Assembly: GCF_902833145.1 (NCBI RefSeq)
Contig: NZ_CADFEN010000001.1
Location: 863,323-927,322 of the forward strand
DNA from: Burkholderia sp. BCC0506
Lineage (GTDB): Bacteria; Pseudomonadota; Gammaproteobacteria; Burkholderiales; Burkholderiaceae
Direction: 5' to 3'
Length of the DNA stretch: 64,000 bases
Position 1 is the stretch's first letter. Every line of letters starts with the position of its first letter. Positions 19,581 to 29,090 of this stretch are shown here, piece by piece. The translations under genes and the position numbers were made by a program. The notes beneath the pieces were generated by a model, which was not told the origin of the DNA, did no database searches, and worked only from the letters and a program-made list of their open reading frames with translations.

Positions 19581-20491
19581 TCGCGCGCGAACTGCACCGC
19601 GATGCGGCCCGAGCGCGCGCCCCGTTCGAGCGCCCACTGCAACGCGGGCTCGCGCGCCGCGCGAATCTGCGCATCGTCGAAACCGGCCGCGCCGAGACGG
19701 CTCTCGACGACGGCCAGGTACTCGTCCTGCGTGAAGCCGTAGAACGTGACCCAGATCCCGAAGCGCTCGGACAGCGAAATCCGCTCCTCGACCGCGTCGC
19801 CCGGGTGCAGCTCGCCGTTCTCCGCGCGCGTCACGTTCGCGTTGTCGCTCGCCTGCTCGGGCATCAAGTGGCGGCGATTCGACGTCGCGTACACCAGCAC
19901 GTTCGACAGGTCGCTCGCGACCGAGCCGTCGAGCACCGTCTTGAGCCCCTTGTAGCCGGTCTCGCCGGCCTCGAACGACAGGTCGTCGCAAAACACGATA
20001 TAGCGCTCGGGCCGCGCGCGCACCCGCTCGACGATCGCGGGCAGATCGTTCAGCCCTTCCTTGCTGACCTCGATCAGCCGCAAGCCGTGCGGCGCGAACG
20101 CATGCAGGCACGCCTTCACGATCGACGACTTGCCGGTGCCGCGCGCACCGGTCAGCAACACGTGATTGGCCGCGAACCCGTGCACGAACTGCCGCGTGTT
20201 CCGCTCGACGATCGCCGCCTGGCGGCCGACGTTGCGCAGCGCGTCGAACGCGACCAGCGCCGGCATGGCGATCGGTTCGAGCGGCGCCGCTTGACGGCCG
20301 CCACCGAAACCGCGCCGGCGAAACGCGATGGCCGCATCGAAATCGACGGGCGCCGGCTGGCCGGTGCCCGCGAGCGCCTCGAGCGCGGTCGCAATCCGTT
20401 CGAGCTGGCGCGCGAGCGCCGGCGCGGCTCCGGGCGCCCGCCCGTCCGGCAGCGCGGCCATCAGGTCCTGGAGGTCGCGATGGGCGCTCAT
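19514..20491 (-). CDS. AAA-type ATPase, DUF815 family
   Basis: A 325-residue P-loop ATPase. Walker A is GARGTGKSSIVK and Walker B is IVFCDDLSF; an arginine-bearing ATSNRRHL follows, typical of the DUF815 (COG2607) family. The first 90 residues are a helical N-terminal region. No partner is encoded nearby. The function of the family is not established. The gene start overlaps the remnant of an EamA permease gene. Confidence 0.82.
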   Translation of the reverse strand: MSAHRDLQDLMAALPDGRAPGAAPALARQLERIATALEALAGTGQPAPVDFDAAIAFRRRGFGGGRQAAPLEPIAMPALVAFDALRNVGRQAAIVERNTRQFVHGFAANHVLLTGARGTGKSSIVKACLHAFAPHGLRLIEVSKEGLNDLPAIVERVRARPERYIVFCDDLSFEAGETGYKGLKTVLDGSVASDLSNVLVYATSNRRHLMPEQASDNANVTRAENGELHPGDAVEERISLSERFGIWVTFYGFTQDEYLAVVESRLGAAGFDDAQIRAAREPALQWALERGARSGRIAVQFARDYAGRLADESGVGEGAPVCRTG

Positions 20492-20691
20492 GGGCGGGCG
20501 CCTTGCGATGCGCCGGCCTGAAACGGAAAGCGCTGCGCGATCGCGACGCGCATCAGCGCGACGGCGAGCCGCAACCGGTAGAACGTGATGGCCGACGGGG
20601 CGATCGTCGGCGCGAACGGTTTCGACACGACGACGTTATCGGCCCACGGCGCGATCGCGCAGAGGGGGAGCAGAAAAGGAGACTTGTTCAT
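20488..20691 (-). pseudogene. Truncated EamA/DMT-family permease, N-terminal fragment
   Basis: An ATG with an upstream purine-rich stretch begins NKSPFLLPLCAIAPWADNVV, then SAITFYRLRLAVAL, which is the first helix and the conserved FYR motif of drug/metabolite transporters. The frame ends after 67 residues where a full-length permease would have about 300. The rest of the gene is gone and the DUF815 gene begins in its place. The AraC regulator on the other side probably once controlled it. Confidence 0.6.
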
Positions 20692-20781
20692 CGTGTTCGA
20701 CGGATTAATATCGTGACAGGGAGCCTGGCGTGAACCGGAACGCCATCGTGCCCGTCCGCCCACTGCCTGTCTCACGCCAAA

Positions 20782-21582
20782 ATGTCACGACTTGTCGCCA
20801 ATCGGACACGCCAGTCCGCCCCGCCCTTTGCGCACGTGCGCTACGAATCGACGCCGATGCCCGTGGCGGCGATGGCGGCAACGTATGCACACGGCACGTC
20901 GATCCCGTCGCACCGCCATCGCCACGCGCAACTGCTCTATGCGATCGAGGGCGTGATGCACGTGGAATCCGAAGGCGCGTCCTGGGTCGTCCCACCGACG
21001 CGCGGCGTATGGCTCGAAGCCGGCCTCGACCATACGGTGCAGATGAGCGGCACCGTGCAGATGCGTACCGTGTTCGTCGAACCGGGCGCGGTCGAGCACC
21101 TGCCCGCGCGCAGTTGCGTCGTCGAAGTGCATCCGCTGCTGCGCGAGCTGATCCTCGCCGCGGTCGACGTGCCGCTCGATTACGCGGCGGGCTCGCGCCA
21201 CGATCACCTGATGCGGCTGCTGCTCGCCGAAGTGACCGTCGCGCCGCTGTTGCCGCTGTACCTGCCGTGGCCGCACGACGCGCGCCTGCGAACGATCTGC
21301 GACACGCTGGTCGCCACGCCCGACGACCCGCGCACGATCGCCGAATGGGCCGACCTGCTCGGCCTGTCGGTCCGCACGCTGCATCGTGCGTTCCGGCGCG
21401 AGACGGGGCTCGGCTTCCGCCGCTGGCGCGAACAGGCGCGGCTGCTGCTCGCGCTCAAGCGCCTGGCGCACGGCGAGAAAGTGCTGACCGTCGCGATGGA
21501 TCACGGCTACAGCAGCCAGAGCGCGTTCTCCGCGATGTTCAAGCGGCACTTCGGGATGTCGCCGTCGGCGTTTTATGCATAA
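20782..21582 (+). CDS. AraC-family regulator with cupin sensor domain
   Basis: A 266-residue regulator. The N-terminal cupin has the His-rich strand IPSHRHRHAQLLYAIEG (residues about 40-57); the C-terminal half has two helix-turn-helices (EWADLLGLSVRTLHRAFRRE and the DHGYSSQSAFSAMFKR signature). This short cupin plus HTH type is close to NimR-like repressors of adjacent exporters. It is divergent from the truncated permease (20488-20691), so its original target appears lost. Confidence 0.85.
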   Translation: MSRLVANRTRQSAPPFAHVRYESTPMPVAAMAATYAHGTSIPSHRHRHAQLLYAIEGVMHVESEGASWVVPPTRGVWLEAGLDHTVQMSGTVQMRTVFVEPGAVEHLPARSCVVEVHPLLRELILAAVDVPLDYAAGSRHDHLMRLLLAEVTVAPLLPLYLPWPHDARLRTICDTLVATPDDPRTIAEWADLLGLSVRTLHRAFRRETGLGFRRWREQARLLLALKRLAHGEKVLTVAMDHGYSSQSAFSAMFKRHFGMSPSAFYA

Positions 21583-21759
21583 CGGCGATGCGCGACGGCA
21601 GCGCCACCGCGCCGCGATTCCCGCGATGAAGCATGCGTATGCGGCTGCCGATGCCTCCGCGGGTATGGGATTCCACTTCGTCCAGTCGAGCAGGTAGCGC
21701 GGCGACGGCACCGCGTCTTGCATCGTGGCCGGGTCGGCCACGGCAGGCGCATCGGTGAG

Positions 21760-21825
21760 CGCAGCCACGGCGACGTCGGCGATGTCGTCCGCATCGACGA
21801 ACGGCTCGCGCACCGCGCAAAGCAC
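21760..21825 (-). pseudogene. Fragment of an NmrA/atypical short-chain dehydrogenase gene
   Basis: The minus-strand frame contains REPFVDADDIADVAVAALTD, a signature of the C-terminal part of NmrA-type NAD(P)-binding proteins, without the rest of the protein on either side. I take it as a short gene relic. The remainder of 21583-21759 is not clearly coding. Confidence 0.35.
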
Positions 21826-21847
21826 GCGGCCGCCCGAAGGCGGCCGC
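21826..21847 (-). terminator. Terminator hairpin after the beta-oxidation operon
   Basis: On the minus strand a perfect 9-base GC stem (GCGGCCGCC and GGCGGCCGC) is closed by a TTCG tetraloop, 24 bases after the last stop codon of the operon, and is followed by GTGCTTTG. Confidence 0.65.
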
Positions 21848-21870
21848 GCGAAGCACCGTGGATGGCGCGC

Positions 21871-22725
21871 TTACTTGCTGTAGTCGTACACGCCGCGCCC
21901 GGTCTTGCGCCCGAGCCGCCCGGCCGACACCATCTCGCGCAGCAGCGGACACGCGCGATACTTCGGATCGCCGAAGTCTTTCAGGAACACGTCCATCACC
22001 GCGAGGCACACGTCGAGGCCCACGAGGTCGGCCAGCGCGAGCGGCCCGATCGGATGGTTCGCGCCGAGCTTCATCCCCGCGTCGATCTCCTCGGCCGATG
22101 CGATGCCTTCGGCCAGCACGAAGAACGCCTCGTTGATCATCGGCACCAGGATCCGGTTCACGACGAAGCCCGGCGAATTGCGCACGCCGATCGGCGACTT
22201 GTCGAAGCGCTCGGTCAGCGCGCGCACGGCCGACGCGGTCGCGTCGCTCGTCTGCAGCCCGCGGATGATCTCGACGAGCGGCATCAGCGGCACCGGGTTG
22301 AAAAAGTGCATGCCGAGGAAGCGCGACGGATCGGCGAGCGGCGCCGCGAGCGCGGTGATCGAGATCGACGACGTGTTGGTCGCGATGATCGCGTCCGGGC
22401 GCGCGACGGCCTCGATCTGCTTCAGGATGCGGCCCTTCAGCTCGACGTTCTCGGTGGCGGCTTCGATCACGATGTCGACAGCGGCAAGCTTCGCGTAGTC
22501 GGTCGATGTCGTGATGCGCGCGAGCGCCGCATCGCGAGCGGCCGCGTCGAGCTTGTCCTTCGACACGAGCCGCTCGAGGCTGCCCTTCAGCGTCGCGAGG
22601 CCCTTGTCGAGCGCGGCGTCGCTGACGTCGATCATCACGACGTTCAGTCCTGCAACGGCGGCGGTTTGCGCAATGCCGTTACCCATGGTTCCGGCGCCCA
22701 CGACGCCGACGGTTTCGATGGCCAT
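21871..22725 (-). CDS. 3-hydroxyacyl-CoA (3-hydroxybutyryl-CoA) dehydrogenase
   Basis: A 284-residue NAD-dependent dehydrogenase oxidising 3-hydroxyacyl-CoA to 3-ketoacyl-CoA. The Rossmann motif [14 protein letters not shown] opens the protein, and the catalytic segment [18 protein letters not shown] is intact. The C-terminal domain has the usual [13 protein letters not shown]. The length equals that of single-domain enzymes such as Hbd/PaaH. It is last of a four-gene operon, 38 bases after the thiolase gene. Confidence 0.92.
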   Translation of the reverse strand: MAIETVGVVGAGTMGNGIAQTAAVAGLNVVMIDVSDAALDKGLATLKGSLERLVSKDKLDAAARDAALARITTSTDYAKLAAVDIVIEAATENVELKGRILKQIEAVARPDAIIATNTSSISITALAAPLADPSRFLGMHFFNPVPLMPLVEIIRGLQTSDATASAVRALTERFDKSPIGVRNSPGFVVNRILVPMINEAFFVLAEGIASAEEIDAGMKLGANHPIGPLALADLVGLDVCLAVMDVFLKDFGDPKYRACPLLREMVSAGRLGRKTGRGVYDYSK

Positions 22726-22763
22726 GACGATTCCTGTGTATTCGGATGCGGAGCGGTCGATTA

Positions 22764-23957
22764 TCAGATGTTCTCGAAGATCGCCGCAATCCCCTGGCCG
22801 CCGCCGATGCACATCGTCACGAGCGCGTAACGCCCGCCGATGCGCTTGAGCTCGTACAGCGCCTTCACCGTGATCAGCGCGCCGGTTGCACCGATCGGGT
22901 GACCGAGCGAGATGCCCGAGCCGTTCGGGTTGACCTTGGCCGGATCGAGGCCGAGTTCCTGCGTGACCGCGCAGGCCTGCGCGGCGAACGCCTCGTTGGC
23001 CTCGATCACGTCGAGATCCGTGATCTTGAGGCCCGCACGTTCGAGCGCCTTCTGCGTGGCCGGCACCGGGCCGATGCCCATGTATGCCGGATCGACGCCT
23101 GCGTGCGCATACGCGACGAGCCGGGCGAGCGGCTTCACGCCCTGCGCGCGCGCGGCGTCCGCGCTCATCATCAGCACGGCGGCGGCCGCATCGTTGATGC
23201 CCGATGCGTTGCCGGCCGTCACGGTGCCGTTCTCCTTCACGAACACCGGCTTGAGCTTCGTGAAATCGTCCGCGCTCGCGTCGTGGCGCACGTGCTCGTC
23301 GGTGTCGAACGCGCTTTCGCCCTTCTTCGTGCGGATCGAGATCGGCAGGATCTGGTCCTTGAAGCGCCCTTCCGCGATCGCGCGCGCCGCGCGACGATGC
23401 GATTCGAGCGCCAGCGCATCCTGCGCTTCGCGCGAGATGTCGTATTTCTTCGCGACGTTCTCGGCCGTCACGCCCATGTGGATCGTCTGGAACGGATCGT
23501 GCAGCGCGCCGAGCATCATGTCGACGAGCTTCGCGTCGCCCATGCGCTGGCCGAAGCGCGCGGCCGGCACCGTGTACGGCGCGCGGCTCATGCTCTCCGA
23601 GCCGCCGCCGATCGCAACGTCGGCATCGCCGAGCATGATCGTCTGCGCGGCCGACACGATCGCCTGCAGGCCGGAGCCGCACAGGCGGTTCACGGTCAGC
23701 GCCGGCGTGTGCTGCGCGACGCCGCCGTTGATCGCCGCGACGCGCGCGAGATACATGTCCTTCGGCTCGGTGTTCACGACGTGGCCGAACACGACATGGC
23801 CAACCGCATCGCCCGGCACGTTCGCGCGCGACAGCACTTCGGCGACCACCTTCGCGCCGAGGTCGGTCGGCGAAAAATCCTTCAGGCTGCCGCCGAAATC
23901 ACCGATCGCGGTACGGACACCGCTCACCACCACGACTTCCTTCGCTGCATTGCTCAT
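22764..23957 (-). CDS. Acetyl-CoA acetyltransferase / beta-ketothiolase
   Basis: A 397-residue thiolase. The acyl-accepting Cys is in [11 protein letters not shown] (about residue 93), and the later active-site motifs GHPIGATG and CIGGGQG are intact. The BktB/PhaA-like style suggests acetoacetyl-CoA or short 3-ketoacyl-CoA substrates. It lies 48 bases after the ETF oxidoreductase gene and 38 before the dehydrogenase, so it supplies the last step of the beta-oxidation spiral in this operon. Confidence 0.93.
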   Translation of the reverse strand: MSNAAKEVVVVSGVRTAIGDFGGSLKDFSPTDLGAKVVAEVLSRANVPGDAVGHVVFGHVVNTEPKDMYLARVAAINGGVAQHTPALTVNRLCGSGLQAIVSAAQTIMLGDADVAIGGGSESMSRAPYTVPAARFGQRMGDAKLVDMMLGALHDPFQTIHMGVTAENVAKKYDISREAQDALALESHRRAARAIAEGRFKDQILPISIRTKKGESAFDTDEHVRHDASADDFTKLKPVFVKENGTVTAGNASGINDAAAAVLMMSADAARAQGVKPLARLVAYAHAGVDPAYMGIGPVPATQKALERAGLKITDLDVIEANEAFAAQACAVTQELGLDPAKVNPNGSGISLGHPIGATGALITVKALYELKRIGGRYALVTMCIGGGQGIAAIFENI

Positions 23958-24005
23958 CGTCTCACTCCGGTTCGTTCGCGCCCGCGGGTGCGGGGATGCG
24001 TTGCG

Positions 24006-25679
24006 TTACATGTTCGGGTAGTTCGGCCCGCCGCCGCCTTCAGGCGTGACCCACACGATGTTCTGCGTCGGGTCCTTGATGTCGCAGGTCTTGCAGTGCA
24101 CGCAGTTCTGCGCGTTGATCACGAGGCGATCGCCGCCGTCGTCGTTCTTCACGAACTCGTACACCGCCGCCGGGCAGAAGCGTGCCTCCGGCCCCGCGTA
24201 CGTGCGCAGGTTCACGTTCACCGGCACGCTCGCGTCCTTCAGCGTCAGGTGCGCCGGCTGGTTCTCCTCGTGGTTCGTGTTCGAGATGAACACCGACGAC
24301 AGCCGGTCGAACGTCAGCTTGCCGTCCGGCTTCGGATACTCGATCGGCGTGCATTGCGACGCCGGCTTCAGCATCTCGTGGTCCGCATGCTGGTGATGCA
24401 GCGTCCACGGCACGTTGCCGCCCATCACCTTCTGCTCGAGCCCGACCATCAGCGTGCCGAGGTACAGGCCCTTGGCCATCCACTGCTTGAAGTTGCGCGC
24501 GCGGTACAGCTCCGTGTACAGCCACGATTGCTTGAATGCGTCCGGGTACGCGTTGAGTTCGTCCGACCGACGGCCGGCCTGCACCGCGTCGAAGGCCGCG
24601 TCGGCCGCGAGCATGCCCGTCTTGATCGCCGCGTGGCTGCCCTTGATCCGCGATGCGTTCAGGAAGCCTGCGTCGTCGCCGATCAGCGCGCCGCCCGGGA
24701 ACACCGTCTTCGGCAGCGACAGCAGGCCGCCTGCCGTGATCGCGCGTGCGCCGTACGACACGCGCTTGCCGCCTTCGAGGAACGCGCGGATCGACGGATG
24801 CGTCTTGTAGCGCTGGAATTCCTCGAACGGCGACAGGTACGGGTTCGTGTAGCCGAGGCCCACCACGAAACCGACCACGACCTGGTTGTTGTCCATGTGA
24901 TACAGGAACGAGCCGCCGTACGTATCGGACTTCAGCGGCCAGCCGGCCGTGTGGATCACGAGGCCCGGCTTGTGCTTCGCGGGGTCGATTTCCCACAGCT
25001 CCTTGATGCCGATCCCGTACGCCTGCGGATCGGCGTTCGCGTCGAGCTTGAACTTCGAAATCAGCTGGCGGCCGAGATGGCCGCGACAACCTTCGGCGAA
25101 CAGCGTGTACTTCGCGTGCAGCTCCATGCCGAGCTGGAAGTTCTCGGTCGGCTCGCCGTCCTTGCCCACGCCCATGTTGCCGGTGGCGACGCCCTTTACC
25201 GAACCGTCGTCGTTGTAGAGGATCTCCGCAGCGGGGAAGCCGGGGAAGATCTCGACGCCCAACGCTTCCGCCTGCTGGCCCAGCCAGCGCGTGACGTTGC
25301 CCAGCGAGATCACGTAGTTGCCGTGGTTCTTGAAGTTGTCGGGCAGCGCCCAGTTGGGCGTGGTGACCGCGCTTTTCTCGGACAGGAACAGGAAGCGGTC
25401 TTCCGTCACCTCGACGTTCAAAGGCGCGCCCTGTTCCTTCCAGTCGGGAAACAGCTCGGTGATCGCGCGCGGGTCCATCACCGCGCCCGACAGGATGTGC
25501 GCGCCGATCTCGGAGCCCTTCTCGAGCACGCACACGCCGATTTCGGTGCCTTTCTCGGCGGCCAGCTGCTTGAGCCGGATCGCCGCCGACAGCCCGGCGG
25601 GGCCGCCGCCGACGATCACGACGTCGTATTCCATCGATTCGCGCGGGCCGTACTGCGCGAGCAAGTCCTGTGTGGTCAA
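24006..25679 (-). CDS. Electron-transfer flavoprotein-ubiquinone oxidoreductase
   Basis: A 557-residue membrane-associated flavoprotein passing electrons from ETF to ubiquinone. The FAD-binding motif [14 protein letters not shown] lies near residue 24, and the C-terminal 4Fe-4S ligands are in FCPAAVYEF and [15 protein letters not shown]. The length is normal for the family. Placed between the acyl-CoA dehydrogenase and the thiolase, it would reoxidise ETF reduced by that dehydrogenase. Confidence 0.95.
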   Translation of the reverse strand: MTTQDLLAQYGPRESMEYDVVIVGGGPAGLSAAIRLKQLAAEKGTEIGVCVLEKGSEIGAHILSGAVMDPRAITELFPDWKEQGAPLNVEVTEDRFLFLSEKSAVTTPNWALPDNFKNHGNYVISLGNVTRWLGQQAEALGVEIFPGFPAAEILYNDDGSVKGVATGNMGVGKDGEPTENFQLGMELHAKYTLFAEGCRGHLGRQLISKFKLDANADPQAYGIGIKELWEIDPAKHKPGLVIHTAGWPLKSDTYGGSFLYHMDNNQVVVGFVVGLGYTNPYLSPFEEFQRYKTHPSIRAFLEGGKRVSYGARAITAGGLLSLPKTVFPGGALIGDDAGFLNASRIKGSHAAIKTGMLAADAAFDAVQAGRRSDELNAYPDAFKQSWLYTELYRARNFKQWMAKGLYLGTLMVGLEQKVMGGNVPWTLHHQHADHEMLKPASQCTPIEYPKPDGKLTFDRLSSVFISNTNHEENQPAHLTLKDASVPVNVNLRTYAGPEARFCPAAVYEFVKNDDGGDRLVINAQNCVHCKTCDIKDPTQNIVWVTPEGGGGPNYPNM

Positions 25680-25715
25680 AATCCTGTCTCCTGCTGTGTC
25701 CCGACCGTCAGCCGG

Positions 25716-27506
25716 TCAGAACTGGTCTTCCGTCAACGCGAGCACGCTCTCGTTGCCTTTCGCGCCGACGATCGACGCTTCGAGCGCGCCCGCCTGCACC
25801 AGCACGTGCTCCGCATAGCATTGCGCGATCGCGATCTTCGCGTCGAAGAACGCCGTGTCGCTCGCGCGGTTCGCGTGCGCGGCCACCAGTGCGCGGGCCA
25901 TCTGCCATCCGCACAGCACCACGCCCGCCAGCTTCAGATACGGCACGCTGCCCGCGAACACCGCGTTCGGGTCCTGCTTCGCGTTCGCGAGCACGTAGTC
26001 GACCACCGTCGACAACGCGCGTGCACCCTTCTCCAGCTGTGCCTTCATCGACGCGGCCGCCGCGCCGTCGATCTTGCCGAGCGCCGCGACCGTGTCGCCG
26101 ATCTCCGCGATCAGCGCCTTCGCGACCGCGCCGCCGTCGCGCAGCGTCTTGCGGCCCACGAGGTCGTTCGCCTGGATCGCGGTCGTGCCTTCGTAGATCG
26201 CCAGAATCCGCGCATCGCGGTAGTACTGCGCGGCGCCGGTTTCCTCGATGAAGCCCATCCCGCCGTGCACCTGTACGCCGAGGCTCGCCACGTCGTTCAC
26301 CATCTCCGTGCTCCAGCCCTTCACCACCGGCACCAGATATTCGTAAATCGCCTGATGACGTGCGCGCGTCGCGTCGTCCGCATGGCGGTGGGCGATGTCG
26401 CTGTGCGCGGCGGCCACGTACGCGAGTGCGCGCGCGCCTTCGGTGAGCGCACGCATCGTGCCCAGCATCCGGCGCACGTCCGGGTGATGGATGATGGTGA
26501 CCGACTGCTTCGCCGATCCGTCGACGGGGCGGCTCTGCACGCGCTCCTTCGCGAACGCGGCGGCCTTCTGGTACGCACGGTCGGCCACGCCGATGCCCTG
26601 CATCCCGACCCCGAAGCGCGCCGCGTTCATCATGATGAACATGTATTCGAGGCCGCGGTTTTCCTCGCCCACGAGATAGCCGATCGCGCCGCCGTGATCG
26701 CCGTATTGCAGCACCGCCGTCGGGCTCGCCTTGATCCCGAGCTTGTGCTCGATCGATACGCAGTGCACGTCGTTGCGCGCGCCGAGCGAACCGTCGTCGT
26801 TGACCATGAACTTCGGCACGATGAACAGCGAGATGCCCTTCACGCCTTCCGGCGCGTTCGGCGTGCGCGCGAGCACCAGGTGGACGATGTTGTCCGCCAT
26901 GTCGTGCTCGCCCCACGTGATGAAGATCTTCGTGCCGAACACCTTGTACGTGCCGTCGCCCTGCGGCTCCGCGCGCGAGCGCACCAGCGCGAGGTCGGAG
27001 CCGGCCTGCGGCTCGGTCAGGTTCATCGTGCCGGTCCATTCGCCCGAGATCAGCTTCGGCACGTAGCGCTGCTTCTGCTCGTCGGTGCCGGCCGTCAGCA
27101 GCGCCTCGATCGCGCCGTCGGTCAGCAGCGGGCACAGCGCGAACGACAGGTTCGACGCGTTCAGCATCTCGATGCACGGCGTCGCGATCAGCTTCGGCAG
27201 CCCCTGGCCGTCGTATTCGGCCGGATGCTGCAGCCCCTGCCAGCCGCCTTCGACGAACTGGCGGAACGCCTCGCCGAAGCCCGGCGTCGCGGTCACGACG
27301 CCGTCCTTCCAGCTGCTCGGGTTGCGGTCGCCCTCGACGTTCAGCGGCGCCAGCACCTCGCCGCAGAATTTCGCGGATTCGTCGAGCACGGCCTGCGCCG
27401 TGTCGTAACCCGCATCCTCGAAGCCCGGCAACTGCGCAACGGCGTCGATGCCCGCGAGTTCCTTCAGCACGAACAGCATGTCCTTGACGGGGGCGTTATA
27501 GCTCAT
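25716..27506 (-). CDS. Acyl-CoA dehydrogenase (FadE/DmdC-like, 596 residues)
   Basis: A long acyl-CoA dehydrogenase with the N-terminal, middle (GTMNLTEPQAGSDLALVR, FGTKIFITWGEHD) and C-terminal (VHGGMGFIEETGAAQYYRDA) domains plus the roughly 130-residue C-terminal extension typical of the 600-residue subgroup. The catalytic base is probably the Glu in the AIYEGTTAIQANDL region. It is first gene of the operon, with the ETF-ubiquinone oxidoreductase gene 36 bases on. The substrate is probably medium or long acyl-CoA, given the nearby acyl-CoA ligase. Confidence 0.93.
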   Translation of the reverse strand: MSYNAPVKDMLFVLKELAGIDAVAQLPGFEDAGYDTAQAVLDESAKFCGEVLAPLNVEGDRNPSSWKDGVVTATPGFGEAFRQFVEGGWQGLQHPAEYDGQGLPKLIATPCIEMLNASNLSFALCPLLTDGAIEALLTAGTDEQKQRYVPKLISGEWTGTMNLTEPQAGSDLALVRSRAEPQGDGTYKVFGTKIFITWGEHDMADNIVHLVLARTPNAPEGVKGISLFIVPKFMVNDDGSLGARNDVHCVSIEHKLGIKASPTAVLQYGDHGGAIGYLVGEENRGLEYMFIMMNAARFGVGMQGIGVADRAYQKAAAFAKERVQSRPVDGSAKQSVTIIHHPDVRRMLGTMRALTEGARALAYVAAAHSDIAHRHADDATRARHQAIYEYLVPVVKGWSTEMVNDVASLGVQVHGGMGFIEETGAAQYYRDARILAIYEGTTAIQANDLVGRKTLRDGGAVAKALIAEIGDTVAALGKIDGAAAASMKAQLEKGARALSTVVDYVLANAKQDPNAVFAGSVPYLKLAGVVLCGWQMARALVAAHANRASDTAFFDAKIAIAQCYAEHVLVQAGALEASIVGAKGNESVLALTEDQF

Positions 27507-27924
27507 GGTCGATGTTCCAATCAGGCGGTGAATAGGGGCGCCACGGGGTCCGATACGGCAAAACCGGCCAGAACCGGGCGACGTGATGAGCCATCCTAAC
27601 GCCGGGGGGGCGGATTTTCATTGTCATATCCGGCCCACATGGTGACAAAATCGGCCACGACGCGCACCGCCGGCGCCCCGCGCACCCGGCGGAGAGGCCC
27701 GTCGGACGGGCGTCGGCGCCCGGTTCGTCCGTATCGATAATCGCGATATCGCGCGCCAAAAAAACGATCGGGCGCCCGCGCGCCGACCCGGCTCAGCGTC
27801 GCAAAAGGAGCCAGTTATGGGAGTGTCCTCTGAAATAGCGGCCGTGAAAACCGCAAAGGAAGCCGGTTATGGGATTCGATCCGCGAACCCGCGAATCCGC
27901 GATACTCCGGCCCCGCGCCTCACG
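27507..27924. other. 418-base gene-free interval with a near-perfect 23-base direct repeat
   Basis: No convincing gene. It must hold the promoter of the acyl-CoA dehydrogenase operon. Around 27720-27760 there is an AT/CG mix with short palindromes (GATATCGCG). At 27800-27822 and 27852-27874 the same 23-mer occurs with three differences, each copy containing a purine-rich AAAGGA and GTTATGGGA, a 52-base period. The nearby plus-strand frame from 27817 is a shadow of the AraC gene. Confidence 0.4.
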
Positions 27925-28971
27925 TCACGTCCGGCGCCGATACGTCCCCGGCGTACTCCCGGTCCAGTGCCGGAACGCGCGATGAAACGCGCTCGGATCG
28001 TCGAAGCCGATATCGGCGCCGATCGCCGCGATCGTGTCGGGCGTATCGGTCAGCCGCTGGATCGCGATATCGCGCCGCAGCTCGTCCTTCAGCACCTGGA
28101 ACGTCGTCCCTTCGGCGGCCAGGTGCCGGCTCAGCGTGCGCACCGAACAATGCAGGTGCTCGGCCGCCTGGTCGATCGCGGGCAGGTCCGGCAGCGCCGC
28201 CGACAGGTACTGCCGCACGCGATGGCACACGAGTTGTTCGCTGAACGATTCGAAGATCCAGTCGCCGGGTGCGCGCGCGAGGAACTTGCGCAGGTTGCGC
28301 TTGCTCTGCCGGATCGGCGCGTCGAGGTAATCGGCGCTGAAGCGCATCAGCGTGCGCTCGCAGTCGAACCGCACGGCGCCGGTGAAGAAGTACAGGTGGT
28401 CGACCGCGTGCCGCGGGCGCGGGCACGCGAACTCGATCTGCAACAGCGGAATCTTCTGCCCGATCAGCCAGGAGCACACGCCGTGCACGAGCTTGAGCAT
28501 CAGCTCCTGACCGAGCGCGCCGATCGGGCCGATGGCGTCGTTCGGACGCAGCAGCACCTGCGCGACGAGCTCGTCGCGCTTCGATTCGACGAAGAAGTCG
28601 TCGAGCAGGATATGGAAGAATTGCCCGAAACGATGCAGCGCCGTTTCGAGGTTGCGCGCGTCGAGCAGGCTCAGGCACAGGTATTTCAGCGTGCCGCCGC
28701 GCAGCGGGCGCGAGAAGATGCCGGGCATCTCGTCGTCGAGGTCGATCGCGAGCGTGCGGTACAGCGTCGAGAACTGCTCCTCCGTCACGCGCGCGTGCGG
28801 CTCGCCGAGCAGCTCGATCGGAATGCCGGCGCCGCGCAGGTAGCGCTCGACCACGTCGCGCTGCACGCCCGCGCTCGCGAGAAAGCCGTTGACGAGCGAG
28901 ATCGGCACCGTCGCGCTCGGCGACGGCAGCGCACGCCCGGGCCGGGCGGAAAGGGAATCTGAGCCGGTCAT
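27925..28971 (-). CDS. AraC-family regulator (OruR/ArgR-like, large N-terminal domain)
   Basis: A 348-residue regulator. The N-terminal 230 residues match the arabinose-binding-type domain (SLVNGFLASAG near the start); the C-terminal HTH pair includes AAEHLHCSVRTLSRHL and the end motif DIGFDDPSAFHRAFRHWTG. The start at 28971 (MTGSDSLSA) is set by where family-like sequence begins; the longer frame is a shadow of the ligase gene. It lies 119 bases after the acyl-CoA ligase gene and before the acyl-CoA dehydrogenase operon, so a role in fatty-acid genes is plausible. Confidence 0.87.
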   Translation of the reverse strand: MTGSDSLSARPGRALPSPSATVPISLVNGFLASAGVQRDVVERYLRGAGIPIELLGEPHARVTEEQFSTLYRTLAIDLDDEMPGIFSRPLRGGTLKYLCLSLLDARNLETALHRFGQFFHILLDDFFVESKRDELVAQVLLRPNDAIGPIGALGQELMLKLVHGVCSWLIGQKIPLLQIEFACPRPRHAVDHLYFFTGAVRFDCERTLMRFSADYLDAPIRQSKRNLRKFLARAPGDWIFESFSEQLVCHRVRQYLSAALPDLPAIDQAAEHLHCSVRTLSRHLAAEGTTFQVLKDELRRDIAIQRLTDTPDTIAAIGADIGFDDPSAFHRAFRHWTGSTPGTYRRRT

Positions 28972-29090
28972 CGCGTCCCCGTCGATCGAACCGAGCGCAT
29001 TGTACTTGAGCGGCGCGCGCGCGACCGTCGCGGTTGTCGGCGCACCGGGCCGGGCCGCGACGGCCGCGGCCACGCGGCGCGCGGCTGCCA

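Noticed and set aside
22746-27599. A plus-strand open frame of 1617 codons
   Set aside because: It runs opposite four well-supported beta-oxidation genes; its product is an Arg/His-rich shadow caused by high GC.
27817-28962. A plus-strand frame starting near the direct repeats
   Set aside because: From about 27925 it is the complement of the AraC gene; no protein-like character.
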